DNA of 64,000 nucleotides from Curvibacter microcysteis (GCF_028649455.1 NZ_JAQSIO010000001.1:868001-932000), one strand, 5' to 3'. Shown: positions 27,338 to 38,182, numbered from the stretch's first letter. Notes: a model not told the origin generated them from the sequence alone. Program-made: numbers and translations.

Positions 27338-27370
27338 AAAAAAGCCGGCTGACGTCAGGCCAAGCCGGCT
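27338..27370 (-). terminator. terminator between mreB and mreC
   Basis: AGCCGGCT occurs at 27343-27350 and 27363-27370; being self-complementary, the copies pair across a 12-nt loop that itself holds the palindrome CTGACGTCAG. On the minus strand the stem is followed by TTTTTT. It sits after mreB and before mreC, so it should attenuate read-through within the operon. Confidence 0.8.
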
Positions 27371-27388
27371 CACGGAATCAAGCCGTCC

Positions 27389-28432
<1,044 letters not shown>

Positions 28433-28634
28433 TCAAATTCCTCTCAGGCACGGCCTGCGCTTCGGCCCGCCGTCGCCTTTTATTACGGGGTCAAAATTGG
28501 CTCTTTTTGGCTCAATTACCCGCACATGGGGGGGTAACGCGACAAAGACGGGATAATACCCGATCCCCTGTGAATAACTCTTCCCGGCCCTTCGGGAATG
28601 CAGCTTTATCTGCGCTTTACCCTGCTCAATTTTT

Positions 28635-28934
28635 ATGGCCCTCACCCCTCAGGACATCGGCCGGATTGCCAATCTGGCCCGGCTGGAACTCCAGCCCGCC
28701 GAAAGTGAGCGAATGCTCACTCAACTGAATGGCTTTTTCGACATCGTCGAAAAAATGCGTGCCGTGGACACCACCGGTCTGGAGCCCCTGGCCCACCCCG
28801 TGGCCATCATCCAGGACGTGGCGCTGCGCCTGCGCGAAGACATCGCCAGCGAGCCCAACCAACGCGAAGCCAACCAGCAAAGCGCCCCTGCCGTCGAGCG
28901 AGGCCTGTTCCTGGTGCCCAAGGTGATCGAGTAA
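28635..28934 (+). CDS. gatC: Asp/Glu-tRNA(Asn/Gln) amidotransferase subunit C
   Basis: A 99-residue chaperone-like subunit that wraps GatA and GatB. The sequence begins [26 protein letters not shown], the family signature, and has [20 protein letters not shown]. First gene of gatCAB, with gatA 13 nt downstream. The complex converts misacylated Glu-tRNA(Gln) and/or Asp-tRNA(Asn) to the correct species, so the organism probably lacks GlnRS or AsnRS. Confidence 0.95.
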   Translation: MALTPQDIGRIANLARLELQPAESERMLTQLNGFFDIVEKMRAVDTTGLEPLAHPVAIIQDVALRLREDIASEPNQREANQQSAPAVERGLFLVPKVIE

Positions 28935-28946
28935 GGACCGCTCCGC

Positions 28947-30449
28947 ATGACGACCCCCGCATCCTCTGACCTGCACGACTTGAGCGTGGCCGAGCTGGCC
29001 CGCCAACTGCGCGACCGCCAGGTCTCCGCCGTCGAAGCCGCCACCCATTTCCTCGGCCGCATCCAAGCCGCGCCGCAATGGGGCGCTTTTGTGGCCCTCA
29101 ATGAAGAGGCCACCCTGGCCCAGGCCCGTGCCGCCGACGAGCGTCTCAGCCGCGGCGAAGCCCTGGCTTTGGACGGCGTGCCCATTGCACACAAAGATAT
29201 TTTTGTTACAAAAAACTTTGCCAGCACCGCCGGCTCGAAGATGCTGGACGGCTACCGTTCGCCCTTTGACGCCACCGTGGTGACTCGCCTGGCCGACGCC
29301 GGCGCCGTGACCCTGGGCAAGCTCAACTGCGACGAATTCGCCATGGGCTCGGCCAACGAGAACTCGGCCGTGGCCCCACTGGGCTTTGACGCGCCCGCCC
29401 CGGTGCGCAACCCCTGGGCCAGCGACCGTGTGCCTGGCGGCTCCTCGGGCGGCAGCGCCGCCGCCGTGGCCGCGCGCCTGGCCCCGGCCGCGACCGGCAC
29501 CGACACCGGCGGCTCGATCCGCCAGCCCGCCAGCTTTTGCGGCATCACCGGCATCAAACCCACCTATGGCCGCGCCTCGCGCTACGGCATGGTGGCCTTT
29601 GCCTCCAGCCTGGACCAAGCCGGTCCGATGGCCCGCAGCGCCGAAGACTGCGCTTTGCTGCTGTCGGCCATGTGCGGCCCTGACCCGGACCGTGACTCCA
29701 CCTCGCTGGACCTGCCGGCCGAGAACTTCGCCCGCGGCCTGAACGACTCGATCGACGGCCTGCGCATCGGCATTCCGGCCGAGTTCTTTGGCGACGGCCT
29801 GGCACCCGACGTGCGCGCCGCGGTCGACGCTGCGCTGAAGGAATACGAAAAGCTCGGCGCCAAGCTGGTGCCCATCGCGCTGCCGCGCACCGAGCTGTCG
29901 ATCCCGGTCTACTACATCATCGCCCCGGCGGAAGCCAGCTCGAACCTGAGCCGCTTTGACGGCGTCAAGTTCGGCCACCGCGCCAAGGACTATGGCGACC
30001 TGACCGACATGTACAAGAAGACCCGCGCCGAAGGCTTTGGCGACGAGGTCAAGCGCCGCATCATGATCGGCGCCTATGTGCTGTCGCACGGCTACTACGA
30101 CGCCTACTACCTGCAGGCGCAGAAGATCCGCCGCATGATCGCCGACGACTTCCAGCAAGCCTTCAAGAGCTGCGACGTGATCGCCGGCCCCGTGGCCCCG
30201 ACCGTGGCCTGGAAGCTGGGCGAAAAATCCGCCGACCCGGTGGCCAACTACCTGGCCGACATCTTCACCCTGCCCGGTTCGCTGGCTGGCCTGCCCGGCA
30301 TGAGCCTGCCCGCCGGCTTTGGCGAAGGCGGCCTGCCCGTGGGCCTGCAGCTGATCGGCAACTACTTCAGCGAGGCCAAGCTGCTCAACGCCGCCCACCG
30401 CTTCCAGCAAGCCACCGATTTCCACCTCCGTCGTCCGGAGGGCATCTGA
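28947..30449 (+). CDS. gatA: Asp/Glu-tRNA(Asn/Gln) amidotransferase subunit A
   Basis: A 500-residue amidase-signature enzyme that frees ammonia from Gln or Asn. The Ser-cisSer-Lys triad is visible: Lys in [11 protein letters not shown], and the Ser pair in [16 protein letters not shown] with [32 protein letters not shown] follows. GTAAGGA lies upstream of the ATG. It ends 2 nt before gatB. Confidence 0.97.
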   Translation: MTTPASSDLHDLSVAELARQLRDRQVSAVEAATHFLGRIQAAPQWGAFVALNEEATLAQARAADERLSRGEALALDGVPIAHKDIFVTKNFASTAGSKMLDGYRSPFDATVVTRLADAGAVTLGKLNCDEFAMGSANENSAVAPLGFDAPAPVRNPWASDRVPGGSSGGSAAAVAARLAPAATGTDTGGSIRQPASFCGITGIKPTYGRASRYGMVAFASSLDQAGPMARSAEDCALLLSAMCGPDPDRDSTSLDLPAENFARGLNDSIDGLRIGIPAEFFGDGLAPDVRAAVDAALKEYEKLGAKLVPIALPRTELSIPVYYIIAPAEASSNLSRFDGVKFGHRAKDYGDLTDMYKKTRAEGFGDEVKRRIMIGAYVLSHGYYDAYYLQAQKIRRMIADDFQQAFKSCDVIAGPVAPTVAWKLGEKSADPVANYLADIFTLPGSLAGLPGMSLPAGFGEGGLPVGLQLIGNYFSEAKLLNAAHRFQQATDFHLRRPEGI

Positions 30450-30451
30450 CC

Positions 30452-31900
30452 ATGAGCAAGAACAAACTCGTGCAAGGCTACGAAGTCGTGATCGGCTTCG
30501 AGACCCATGCCCAACTCTCGACCCAGAGCAAGATCTTCAGCCGCGCCCCCACTGCTTTTGGTGCCGAGCCCAACACCCAGGCCTGCGCGGTGGACCTGGC
30601 CTTGCCCGGCACGCTGCCGGTGATGAACAAGGGTGCGGTCGAACGCGCCATTGAGTTCGGTCTGGCCATTGGCTCGCACATCTCGCCCAAAAGCATCTTC
30701 GCGCGCAAGAACTACTTCTACCCCGACCTGCCCAAGGGCTACCAGATCAGCCAGTTCGAGATCCCGGTCGTGGTCGGCGGCGAGGTTGAGTTCTTCTTGG
30801 GTGACGAGAAGAAAACCGTGCGCCTGGTGCGCGCCCACCTCGAAGAGGACGCGGGCAAGTCACTGCATGAAGACTTCATCGGCCAGTCGGGCATTGACCT
30901 GAACCGCGCCGGCACGCCGCTGCTGGAAATCGTCACCGAGCCCGACATCCGCTCCAGCGACGAGGCTGTGGCCTACGCCAAAGAGCTGCACAAGATCGTC
31001 ACCTGGATCGGCATCTGCGACGGCAACATGCAAGAAGGCAGCTTCCGTTGCGACGCCAACGTGTCGGTGCGCCGCCCGGGCGAGCCGCTGGGCACGCGCC
31101 GCGAGATCAAGAACCTGAACAGCTTCAAGTTCATGCAGCAGGCCATCGACTACGAGGTGCGCTGGCAAATCGAGCAGATCGAAGACGGCCACGCCATCCA
31201 GCAGGCCACCGTGCTGTTCGACCCCGACACGGGCGAAACGCGCGCCATGCGCACCAAGGAAGACGCGGCCGACTACCGCTACTTCCCCGACCCCGACCTG
31301 CCCCCGCTGGTGATTGCCGACGAGTGGGTGCAGCGCGTGAAGGCCGCGATGACCGAACTGCCGCGCACCATGGCGGCCCGCTTTGTGGCCGACTACGGTC
31401 TGCCCGAATACGACGCCACCACGCTGACCCAAAGCAAGGCCATGGCGGCCTACTTTGAAGCCGCCGCCAAGGCCTGCGGCCAGGCCAAACTGGTCAGCAA
31501 CTGGGTCATGGGCGAAGTCTCACGCCGGCTCAACAGCAGCGAAGCCAGCATCGAAACCGCCCCGGTCAGCGCCACCCAGTTGGCGGCCCTGATCACACGC
31601 ATTGCCGACGGCACCATCTCCAACAACGCCGCCAAGCAGGTGTTTGAGGTGCTGTGGAGCGGTGAAGCGACCGAGGTCGACGCCGTCATCGAAGCCAAGG
31701 GCTTGAAGCAGATGAACGACAGCGGCGCGCTGGAAAAGATCATCGACGAGGTGATTGCCGCCAACGCCGACAACGTGGCCCAGTACAAGGCCGGCAAGGA
31801 AAAAGCCTTCAACGCCCTGGTCGGCCAGATCATGAAGGCCAGCAAAGGCAAGGCCAACCCAGGCCAGGTCAACGAGCTGCTGAAGCAAAAGCTGGCCTGA
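30452..31900 (+). CDS. gatB: Asp/Glu-tRNA(Asn/Gln) amidotransferase subunit B
   Basis: A 482-residue subunit that activates the tRNA-bound carboxylate with ATP and receives ammonia from Gat[20 protein letters not shown] at the start and LDLNRAG-like [21 protein letters not shown] in the middle are family signatures, and the YqeY-like tail (about residues 330-482) binds tRNA. It is the last gene of the operon. Confidence 0.97.
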   Translation: MSKNKLVQGYEVVIGFETHAQLSTQSKIFSRAPTAFGAEPNTQACAVDLALPGTLPVMNKGAVERAIEFGLAIGSHISPKSIFARKNYFYPDLPKGYQISQFEIPVVVGGEVEFFLGDEKKTVRLVRAHLEEDAGKSLHEDFIGQSGIDLNRAGTPLLEIVTEPDIRSSDEAVAYAKELHKIVTWIGICDGNMQEGSFRCDANVSVRRPGEPLGTRREIKNLNSFKFMQQAIDYEVRWQIEQIEDGHAIQQATVLFDPDTGETRAMRTKEDAADYRYFPDPDLPPLVIADEWVQRVKAAMTELPRTMAARFVADYGLPEYDATTLTQSKAMAAYFEAAAKACGQAKLVSNWVMGEVSRRLNSSEASIETAPVSATQLAALITRIADGTISNNAAKQVFEVLWSGEATEVDAVIEAKGLKQMNDSGALEKIIDEVIAANADNVAQYKAGKEKAFNALVGQIMKASKGKANPGQVNELLKQKLA

Positions 31901-31923
31901 GGCCCTCCCTCAGACCCCGCCCG

Positions 31924-31946
31924 TCCCCGCCTGCGCGAAGCGGGGA
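31924..31946 (+). terminator. GC-rich hairpin after gatB
   Basis: TCCCCGC (31924-31930) pairs with GCGGGGA (31940-31946) around a 9-nt loop. There is no T-run, so it is more likely an RNA-stabilising hairpin or a REP-like palindrome than a strong terminator. It lies between the convergent gatB and the DUF4124 gene. Confidence 0.4.
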
Positions 31947-31987
31947 TGGCGCGCTCAGCCTGCCCTGTGTTGAACCTGCCCAGGGCC

Positions 31988-32620
31988 TCAGCGCTGGCCA
32001 GGCCCCCAGATCAGCTGCAGGCGCTTCAACTCCTGGTCAAAACGCTGGTTGATGCGGTCTTTCTCACGCGCCTGGTCGGCAATGAAGCGGTTTTGCGCCT
32101 CTTCGGCCTGCTGGTTGTCCTGCAACTTCTGGCGCAGCGCCGGCGGCGTCTTGCTGGGGTCTTTGCGGTAGAACTCAAATTCGGCCTGGATGGCCTTGCG
32201 CTGCTCGCGCAATTCGTCGATGCGCTTTTGCGCGATCTTCACCACCGAGTCCACTTGCTTGAGGGCTTCGATGCGTTCGCTGTCGTGCGCGGCCTGGCTG
32301 GGGTAGCGCGCAGCCAGGGCGCGGTCGCGGCGGCGCTCCTCGCTCAGGCGCGCCTGCTCTTCATCCAGCAGGCGCTGGCGTTCTTCGGCCGCGGCACGCT
32401 CCTGGGCGGTGAGGGCCGGCGCCAGCTTGCGCTTGACGGTGCCACTGGGGTTGAGCTCGCGCTGCTCACGGTCCTGGCACTCAGGGATGGGGCGGTCCGA
32501 GGTGATGCGCCGGCCAGACGCATCGGTGCAGGTGAAGATGCCTTGCGCAGCCACACCGATGTGCAGGCCCATGCCTACCCACAGGCCCAGCCATGCACAC
32601 GTCCCACCCCATTTAGTCAC
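31988..32620 (-). CDS. DUF4124 domain protein with long coiled coil
   Basis: A 210-residue exported protein. The signal peptide (LGLWVGMGLHIGVAAQ) is followed by a short DUF4124 domain (GIFTCTDASGRRITSDRPIPECQDREQRELN) with two cysteines, then a charged coiled coil of about 120 residues rich in Glu, Arg and Gln. DUF4124 proteins are periplasmic and of unknown function. It starts 2 nt after the pyrE stop and is probably cotranscribed with it. Confidence 0.88.
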   Translation of the reverse strand: MTKWGGTCAWLGLWVGMGLHIGVAAQGIFTCTDASGRRITSDRPIPECQDREQRELNPSGTVKRKLAPALTAQERAAAEERQRLLDEEQARLSEERRRDRALAARYPSQAAHDSERIEALKQVDSVVKIAQKRIDELREQRKAIQAEFEFYRKDPSKTPPALRQKLQDNQQAEEAQNRFIADQAREKDRINQRFDQELKRLQLIWGPGQR

Positions 32621-32622
32621 TT

Positions 32623-33333
32623 TTATCCTTCATCGACTCCGTAGCGCTCACGGTAAGCCAGCACACGGGCGTGATCGGCGGCCAAAGCACCGTCACCCTT
32701 TGCATTCAGATACTGTAGCAAGTCTGCCAGTTTGGCGACCGCACAAACCTGCAAACCGAGCTGCTGGCGGACATATTGCACAGCACTGTGCGCCACGTCC
32801 TGACCGTTTTCCGTGGCTTTCTCTTGGCGGTCCAGCGCCAGGGCCACCGCGTGCGGGGTGGCGCCTGCAGAGCGGATGATGGCGATCGACTCGCGGGCGG
32901 CGGTGCCGGCCGACATGACGTCGTCGACGATCAGCACCCGGCCTTGCAGCGGCGCACCCACCAGGGTGCCGCCTTCGCCATGGTCCTTGGCCTCTTTGCG
33001 GTTGTAGGCAAAGGGCACGTTGCGGCCCAGGCGGGCCAGCTCAATGGCCACGGCCGCTGCCAACGGGATGCCCTTGTAGGCGGGGCCAAAAATCATGTCG
33101 AACTCGATGCCGCTTTCCAGCAGGCGTTTTGCATAGAATTCGGCCAGTTTGCCCAGCTTGGCCCCGTCGTCAAACAGACCGGCATTGAAGAAATACGGGC
33201 TCAGTCGACCGGCTTTGGTCTTGAATTCGCCAAAGCGCAAGACGCCCGAATCCACCGAAAACCGCACAAACTCCTGTGCCAGCATGTCTTGTCCGGCTGC
33301 TGCTCCAGACCCTTGCGCGCTCTCAACCACCAT
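32623..33333 (-). CDS. pyrE: orotate phosphoribosyltransferase
   Basis: A 236-residue enzyme that makes orotidine 5'-phosphate from orotate and PRPP in pyrimidine synthesis. The PRPP loop RVLIVDDVMSAGTAARESI is intact, and KTKAGRLSPYFFNAGLF plus FGPAYKGIPLAAAVA are OPRT hallmarks. The ATG at 33333 follows AAGGA with a spacer of 8 nt; a later ATG at 33285 would shorten the protein by 16 residues. Its start codon overlaps that of the divergent exonuclease gene. Confidence 0.94.
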   Translation of the reverse strand: MVVESAQGSGAAAGQDMLAQEFVRFSVDSGVLRFGEFKTKAGRLSPYFFNAGLFDDGAKLGKLAEFYAKRLLESGIEFDMIFGPAYKGIPLAAAVAIELARLGRNVPFAYNRKEAKDHGEGGTLVGAPLQGRVLIVDDVMSAGTAARESIAIIRSAGATPHAVALALDRQEKATENGQDVAHSAVQYVRQQLGLQVCAVAKLADLLQYLNAKGDGALAADHARVLAYRERYGVDEG

Positions 33334-34147
33334 GGGGAAATCCTTGTTCAAATTAACCAGCCTCAACCTCAACGGCATCCGCTCAGCCACCACCAAGGGC
33401 GTCGAAGCCTGGATTGCGGCCACACAGCCGGATTGTATTTGCGTGCAGGAAATCAAAGCCCAGGCGCCGGACATGGCGGGCCGCTTCGAAAGCCTGGCGG
33501 GCTTGACCGGACACTTCCAGTTTGCCGAGAAAAAGGGCTACTCGGGCGTGGGCATCTACACCCGCCACGAGCCCAGCGATGTCGTCATTGGCCTGGGCTC
33601 CCCTGAGTTTGATGCCGAAGGCCGCTACGTCGAGCTGCGCTTTGACACCCCGAGCCACAAGCGCTCCATCATCAGCAGCTACTTCCCCAGCGGCTCCTCA
33701 GGGGAAGAGCGCCAGCAGGCCAAGTTCCGCTTCCTGGCCCTGATGCACCCGCACCTGATGGCGCTCAAAGCACAGCGCGACTTCATCCTGTGTGGCGACA
33801 TCAACATCGCGCACCAAGAGGCTGACCTGAAGAACTGGAAGGGCAACCAGAAGAACAGCGGCTTCCTGCCCGAAGAGCGCGCCTGGATGACCCAGCTGCT
33901 GGCCGACGACGCCGCCACCGGCGGCCTGGTCGACGTGTACCGCCGCCTGCAGCCTGACACCACCGACGCTTGCTACACCTGGTGGAGCAACCGTGGCCAG
34001 GCCTATGCGAAGAACGTGGGCTGGCGTCTGGACTACCACCTGGCCACGCCCGCGTTGGCTGCCACGGCCCGCAGCGAGGCCATCTACAAAGACGAGAAGT
34101 TCTCGGACCACGCGCCCATCACCATCGGCTACGACTTCAGCCTCTGA
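33332..34147 (+). CDS. exodeoxyribonuclease III family nuclease
   Basis: A 271-residue endonuclease/exonuclease/phosphatase-fold protein of the ExoIII/AP-endonuclease type. Signatures: TSLNLNGIRSA, CVQEIKAQ with the metal-binding Glu, GYSGVGIYTR, CGDINIAHQEADLKN with the catalytic Asp/Asn, and the C-terminal WRLDYHLATPAL and FSDHAPITIGYDF with Asp-His. It repairs abasic sites and 3' blocks in DNA. The ATG at 33332 has no ribosome binding site; a TTG at 33344 preceded by GGGGA may be the true start and gives the usual N-terminus. Confidence 0.92.
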   Translation: MGKSLFKLTSLNLNGIRSATTKGVEAWIAATQPDCICVQEIKAQAPDMAGRFESLAGLTGHFQFAEKKGYSGVGIYTRHEPSDVVIGLGSPEFDAEGRYVELRFDTPSHKRSIISSYFPSGSSGEERQQAKFRFLALMHPHLMALKAQRDFILCGDINIAHQEADLKNWKGNQKNSGFLPEERAWMTQLLADDAATGGLVDVYRRLQPDTTDACYTWWSNRGQAYAKNVGWRLDYHLATPALAATARSEAIYKDEKFSDHAPITIGYDFSL

Positions 34148-34294
34148 GCCTGCCGCCGCGCGGCCCGGGACTTGGCGCCACCCGAGGCGCGGGCCTCGCC
34201 TGCCGGCCGGCCGCCACGGGGCGCCCCACGCGCCCCGCTCGGCGGCAAGCCGCCCTCCTGACACGACCTGAAATGCCCCTCAATTCGCCACGTC

Positions 34295-34325
34295 TTAATA
34301 GATGCATTTAAAATGCACTTATTAA
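34295..34325. promoter_or_regulatory. NsrR operator upstream of hmp
   Basis: The core TAGATGCATTT-A-AAATGCACTTA (34299-34321) fits the 11-1-11 NsrR consensus closely. Outer arms TTAATA (34295-34300) and TATTAA (34320-34325) extend the dyad to 31 bp. It ends 19 nt before the hmp ATG and overlaps the likely promoter, as expected for NO-relieved repression. Confidence 0.88.
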
Positions 34326-34344
34326 CCCACTAAGGAGCACCTTC

Positions 34345-35562
34345 ATGCTGAACACAGTCACCCGCCAACTCGTCAAAGCCACGGCCCCTGTCCTCAAGGA
34401 GCACGGCGTGACCCTCACCCGGCACTTTTACGCGCGCATGTTCCAGCACAACCCTGAACTGCGGGAGGTGTTCAACCAGGGGCACCAACGCGGCGGATCG
34501 CAGCAAGAAGCCCTGGCCATGGCCGTGGCCGCCTACGCGGAACACATCGACCACCCCGAGGTGCTGATGCCGGTGTTGGAGCGCGTCGCCGCCAAGCACG
34601 TCAGCCTGGGCATTCGCCCGGAGCACTACACCATCGTGGGGCGCCACCTGCTGGCCTCGATTTCGGAGGTGCTCGGCGAAGGCGCGACGCCTGAGTTGAT
34701 CGAGGCCTGGGCGGCGGCCTATGGCCAACTCGCCGACTTGCTCATGGGCCTGGAGCAGCAGGGCTACCACCAAGCCGCCAGCCAAGCGGGGGGCTGGACA
34801 GGTTGGCGCAGCTTCCGCGTGCAGACCAAGCGCGCGGAGAGCGAAGAAATCACCTCGTTTGAACTGGTGCCCGCCGACGGCGGCCAGGTGCCCAGCTACC
34901 GGCCGGGCCAGTACGTGTCGGTTCGCCTGCTGGTGCCTGAACTGGGCTACCGCCAGCCTCGGCAGTACAGCTTGTCTGACGCCCCCGGACGCGCTCACCT
35001 TCGCATCTCGGTCAAGCGCGAAGCCGCCGATACCGACCGCCCTGCGGGCATGGTGTCCAACCGCTTGCACGACCACGTCCAGGCCGGTGATGTGATTGAA
35101 CTGGCGCCGCCGGCGGGTGACTTCTTCCTGCACACCGATCGCCAAACCCCGGTGGTGCTGCTCAGCGCCGGTGTGGGCATCACCCCGATGATGGCCATGC
35201 TGGCCCACTTGCAAGCCACGGCACCGCAGCGACCGCTGCGCTTCGTCCATGCGGCACGCCATGCGGGCGTGCAGGCCTTCGCCCCGCAAGTGCGCGCCTT
35301 GACGCAAGCCATGGCGAACGCGCAGGCCTGGTTGGTTCATGAGGCGCAGCGGCCCGAGCCCGCGTCTGCGCAACCTGATGCCTTGGGTCGCCTCGACCTC
35401 CAACACCTGGCCGCGCAGGACTTGCTGCCACCGGACGCCGACTACTACCTGTGCGGCCCAAAGGGCTTCATGAGCGCCCAGATCCACGCCCTCAAGGACC
35501 AGGGCGTGGCCGCTGAACGCATCCATGCAGAAGCCTTCGGGACCGGTGGCGTGGCGGCTTGA
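34345..35562 (+). CDS. hmp: flavohemoglobin, nitric oxide dioxygenase
   Basis: Detoxifies NO to nitrate with O2 and NAD(P)H. The 405-residue protein has a globin domain (1-140) with Tyr29, Gln53, proximal His85 and Tyr95 at the standard places, then an FAD domain (RPGQYVSVRL, RQYSLSDAP) and an NAD domain (GVGITPMMAML, YYLCGPKGFM). AAGGAGC precedes the ATG. It is controlled by the NsrR operator just upstream, and nsrR follows after 85 nt. Confidence 0.97.
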   Translation: MLNTVTRQLVKATAPVLKEHGVTLTRHFYARMFQHNPELREVFNQGHQRGGSQQEALAMAVAAYAEHIDHPEVLMPVLERVAAKHVSLGIRPEHYTIVGRHLLASISEVLGEGATPELIEAWAAAYGQLADLLMGLEQQGYHQAASQAGGWTGWRSFRVQTKRAESEEITSFELVPADGGQVPSYRPGQYVSVRLLVPELGYRQPRQYSLSDAPGRAHLRISVKREAADTDRPAGMVSNRLHDHVQAGDVIELAPPAGDFFLHTDRQTPVVLLSAGVGITPMMAMLAHLQATAPQRPLRFVHAARHAGVQAFAPQVRALTQAMANAQAWLVHEAQRPEPASAQPDALGRLDLQHLAAQDLLPPDADYYLCGPKGFMSAQIHALKDQGVAAERIHAEAFGTGGVAA

Positions 35563-35647
35563 GGGCGCCGCGAGGGAGCAGGCGCGGGACGTGGGCGACA
35601 GGTTGTATGCTCCAAAGCCCTTCCCTCCCCCTCGACGAGACCGCGCC

Positions 35648-36094
35648 ATGCAACTCACTCGCTTCACAGACCTCGGCCTGCGGGTGCTGATGTACCTCTG
35701 CCACGCCGAGCCACCGCAGGCCATCACGATTGCCGAGGTCACCGAGCGCTTCGACGTCTCGCACAACCACCTGACCAAGGTGGTGCAATTCATGGGGCAA
35801 CAGGGCTGGTTGGTCAACGTGCGGGGCAAAGGCGGTGGCATGCGCCTGGCGCAGCCGGCTGAGCAGTTCCGACTGGGCCAACTCGTGCGTGCCCTCGAAC
35901 GATCGCACGAGCTGATCGACTGCGCCGAGCCCCCCTGCGTCCTGCGAGGCCAGTGCACGCTCAAAGGGCTGCTGTCCCAGGGTGAAGAGGCGTTTTACGC
36001 CGCCCTGGACCAGTACAGCCTGGCCGATGCGCTGAAGGGCAAAACCCAGGAAGCCATCGTCAAGCTTCACCGCAGCTCACCCTACGCGCGCTAA
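35648..36094 (+). CDS. nsrR: Rrf2-family NO-sensing repressor NsrR
   Basis: A 148-residue winged-helix regulator. The N-terminal MQLTRFTDLGLRVLMYL and DVSHNHLTKVVQFM match NsrR. Cys92, Cys97 and Cys103 (CAEPPCVLRGQC) have the spacing that binds the NO-sensitive iron-sulfur cluster. It would repress hmp and itself if cotranscribed. The start at 35648 is the only one that keeps the conserved N-terminus. Confidence 0.94.
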   Translation: MQLTRFTDLGLRVLMYLCHAEPPQAITIAEVTERFDVSHNHLTKVVQFMGQQGWLVNVRGKGGGMRLAQPAEQFRLGQLVRALERSHELIDCAEPPCVLRGQCTLKGLLSQGEEAFYAALDQYSLADALKGKTQEAIVKLHRSSPYAR

Positions 36095-36180
36095 AGAGCA
36101 GGCGACCCAGGGCGTGGTGCAAGCGCCGAATCGGACGGCGGTGCGCGCACAACACTCCAAAATGATAAACAAATACGCCT

Positions 36181-36207
36181 CTTATCAAGCAATCGTGAAT
36201 TGATAAG
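36181..36207. promoter_or_regulatory. perfect inverted repeat upstream of the protease gene
   Basis: CTTATCAA (36181-36188) and TTGATAAG (36200-36207) are perfect 8-bp arms with an 11-nt spacer, ending 27 nt before the GTG start. It could be an operator or an mRNA hairpin; the regulator is unknown. Confidence 0.55.
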
Positions 36208-36234
36208 ATGTTGTAGGTATCGGAGGAGTGAGAA

Positions 36235-38157
36235 GTGAAACGCAATATGTCTTTCTGGGCCTGCACAGGCATGGCCGTATTGAGCGCCCTGGCCAGCAGC
36301 GCCTCAGCGCAATCGCTGGCGCCCGTCAACTCGGACTGGCTGAACTACCAATCGACCCGGACGCTGAAGCAGGCCACGGTGCCCAGCGAGGGCGCCACGG
36401 GCCAGGGCACCGGTTGGGTGCCCTCCCCGATGGACAGCAGCCACATGACGGGCCAGATCCCCACGCAGGTGCAAAACCTGCTGCAGACCAAGGCGGCCAG
36501 CGCCGATGGCAGCGTGCTCAAGGCCACTTTCCCCAGCAGTTTTGACCTGCGCACCCAGGGCTGGATCTCGCCGGTGCGCAACCAAGGCGCCTGCGGCGAT
36601 TGCTACGCCTTTGCCACCACGGGCTCGCTGGAATCCACCATGCTGGCCACCCAGGCCGGCGCCTACGACTACTCCGAGAACCACATCAACGTCCGCCACG
36701 GTTTTGACTTCCCCGTCTGTGAAGGCGGGAACATGCAGATCACGGCGGCCTACCTCACGCGCTGGGGCAACACCGAAGGCTTTGCCGCCGGCCCGGTGTT
36801 CGAGTCCGACGACCCCTACACCTCCACAGCGGCCACCTCGGTGGCCGGTTTGTCGCCGCGCCAGCACGTGCAGCAGGTGATGTACCTGCCCGAGCGCGCC
36901 AACGCCACCGACAACACCAACTGGAAGTACGCCCTGCAGCAGTACGGCGCGGCCGCGGTGGCCATGTACATCAGCAGCAACTCAGCCCACTGGAATGCCA
37001 GCACGGCGTCGTACTACTACACAGCCGCCACCCCGGCCAGCGCCAACCACGCGGTCACCCTGATCGGCTGGGACGACAACTACCCAGCCAGCCAGTTCAG
37101 CACCCGCCCACCCGGCGATGGCGCCTTCTTGTTGAAGAACCAATACGGCAGCAGTTGGGGCAATGGCGGCTACTTCTACATCTCTTACTACGACGCGCGC
37201 CTGAGCAATGCCGCCGTGTTCAGCCCGGCGCAAAGCGTCAACAACTATGGCCGGGCCTACATGTACGACCCCCTGGGCAGCGTGAGCGCCATGGGTTACG
37301 TGGGCAGCACCACGGCTTACGGCGCCAATGTCTTCACCGCCCAGGCCACCGAATCGATTTCAGCGGTGGGCCTGTACCTGCCGGATGTCAACGGCAGCTA
37401 CCAGATCGACATCTACACCGACCTGAGTACCGGCAGCAACCCGGTCTCGGGCACGCTGCAAACCAGCGCCCGCACCACGGGCTCCTTCCCGTACTCGGGC
37501 CTGTACACGGTGGCGCTGAACAGCCCCGTGCAAGTCAAGGCGGGCAGCAAGTTCTCGGTGGTGGCGCGCATCACCAACACCACCTCCAACTACCCCTTGG
37601 GCATCGAGAAACCCTATGCGGGCTATTCGAGCCGTGCCACCGCCAGCAGCGGGCAAAGCTTCGTCAGCTTCAGTGGCAGCACTTGGACCGACCTGGCCAG
37701 CGTCCCCGCCTACGCCAACACCAACCTCACCCTGCGCGCCTACACCCAGGCCGGCAGCACCGCTGCGGCCGCCGCCAACTACGACGGCATCTACCAAAGC
37801 AGCAGCAACAGCAACAGCTACCTGTCGGTGCACCAGAACGGCAGCAGCATGATCATTGCCAACTTCAACACCGTGGGCGCGGTGGCGGTGCCCCAAAGCA
37901 CGGTGCTGGGCAGCTACCGGCCGGAGCGCCAGGACATCTGGGACCTGTACCAGGGCACGCTGAGCGGCAACGTCGGCACCTTGTCGGGCCAGTTGCTGTT
38001 TGGCGCCTGCCAGACCCAGGTCAGCGCGATTTTCACCAGCACGACGGTGCAGCTCAACCTGTCCGGGCTCAGTGCCACGGCCGCCGGCGCGGCGCAAAGC
38101 GTCAACTGCTCAAGCTCGGTGATCCCGAGCAGCACCGTCTACACCAAAGTGATGTAA
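36235..38157 (+). CDS. secreted papain-like (C1) cysteine protease with lectin-like and novel C-terminal domain
   Basis: A 640-residue exported protein. It starts at GTG behind a strong GGAGGAG 6 nt away. A signal peptide ends near SSASAQ (residue 26). The C1 peptidase domain (about 98-325) has Gln117, nucleophile Cys123 (RNQGACGDCYAF), His272 (NHAVTLIGWDD) and Asn302 (LKNQYGSSWGNGGYF), so all catalytic residues are present. A lectin-like beta domain follows (about 330-505), then an Ala-rich linker and a domain at 516-626 with two cysteines (592, 625) and RQDIWDLYQGT. The last domain reappears as the separate protein encoded next door. The protein likely acts outside the cell or in the periplasm. 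Confidence 0.93.
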   Translation: MKRNMSFWACTGMAVLSALASSASAQSLAPVNSDWLNYQSTRTLKQATVPSEGATGQGTGWVPSPMDSSHMTGQIPTQVQNLLQTKAASADGSVLKATFPSSFDLRTQGWISPVRNQGACGDCYAFATTGSLESTMLATQAGAYDYSENHINVRHGFDFPVCEGGNMQITAAYLTRWGNTEGFAAGPVFESDDPYTSTAATSVAGLSPRQHVQQVMYLPERANATDNTNWKYALQQYGAAAVAMYISSNSAHWNASTASYYYTAATPASANHAVTLIGWDDNYPASQFSTRPPGDGAFLLKNQYGSSWGNGGYFYISYYDARLSNAAVFSPAQSVNNYGRAYMYDPLGSVSAMGYVGSTTAYGANVFTAQATESISAVGLYLPDVNGSYQIDIYTDLSTGSNPVSGTLQTSARTTGSFPYSGLYTVALNSPVQVKAGSKFSVVARITNTTSNYPLGIEKPYAGYSSRATASSGQSFVSFSGSTWTDLASVPAYANTNLTLRAYTQAGSTAAAAANYDGIYQSSSNSNSYLSVHQNGSSMIIANFNTVGAVAVPQSTVLGSYRPERQDIWDLYQGTLSGNVGTLSGQLLFGACQTQVSAIFTSTTVQLNLSGLSATAAGAAQSVNCSSSVIPSSTVYTKVM

Positions 38158-38182
38158 CGCCGCCAGCCAACCGGAGCCCGCG

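Noticed and set aside
31924-31946. Strong terminator after gatB
   Set aside because: The stem is good but no T-run follows; kept only as a low-confidence hairpin.
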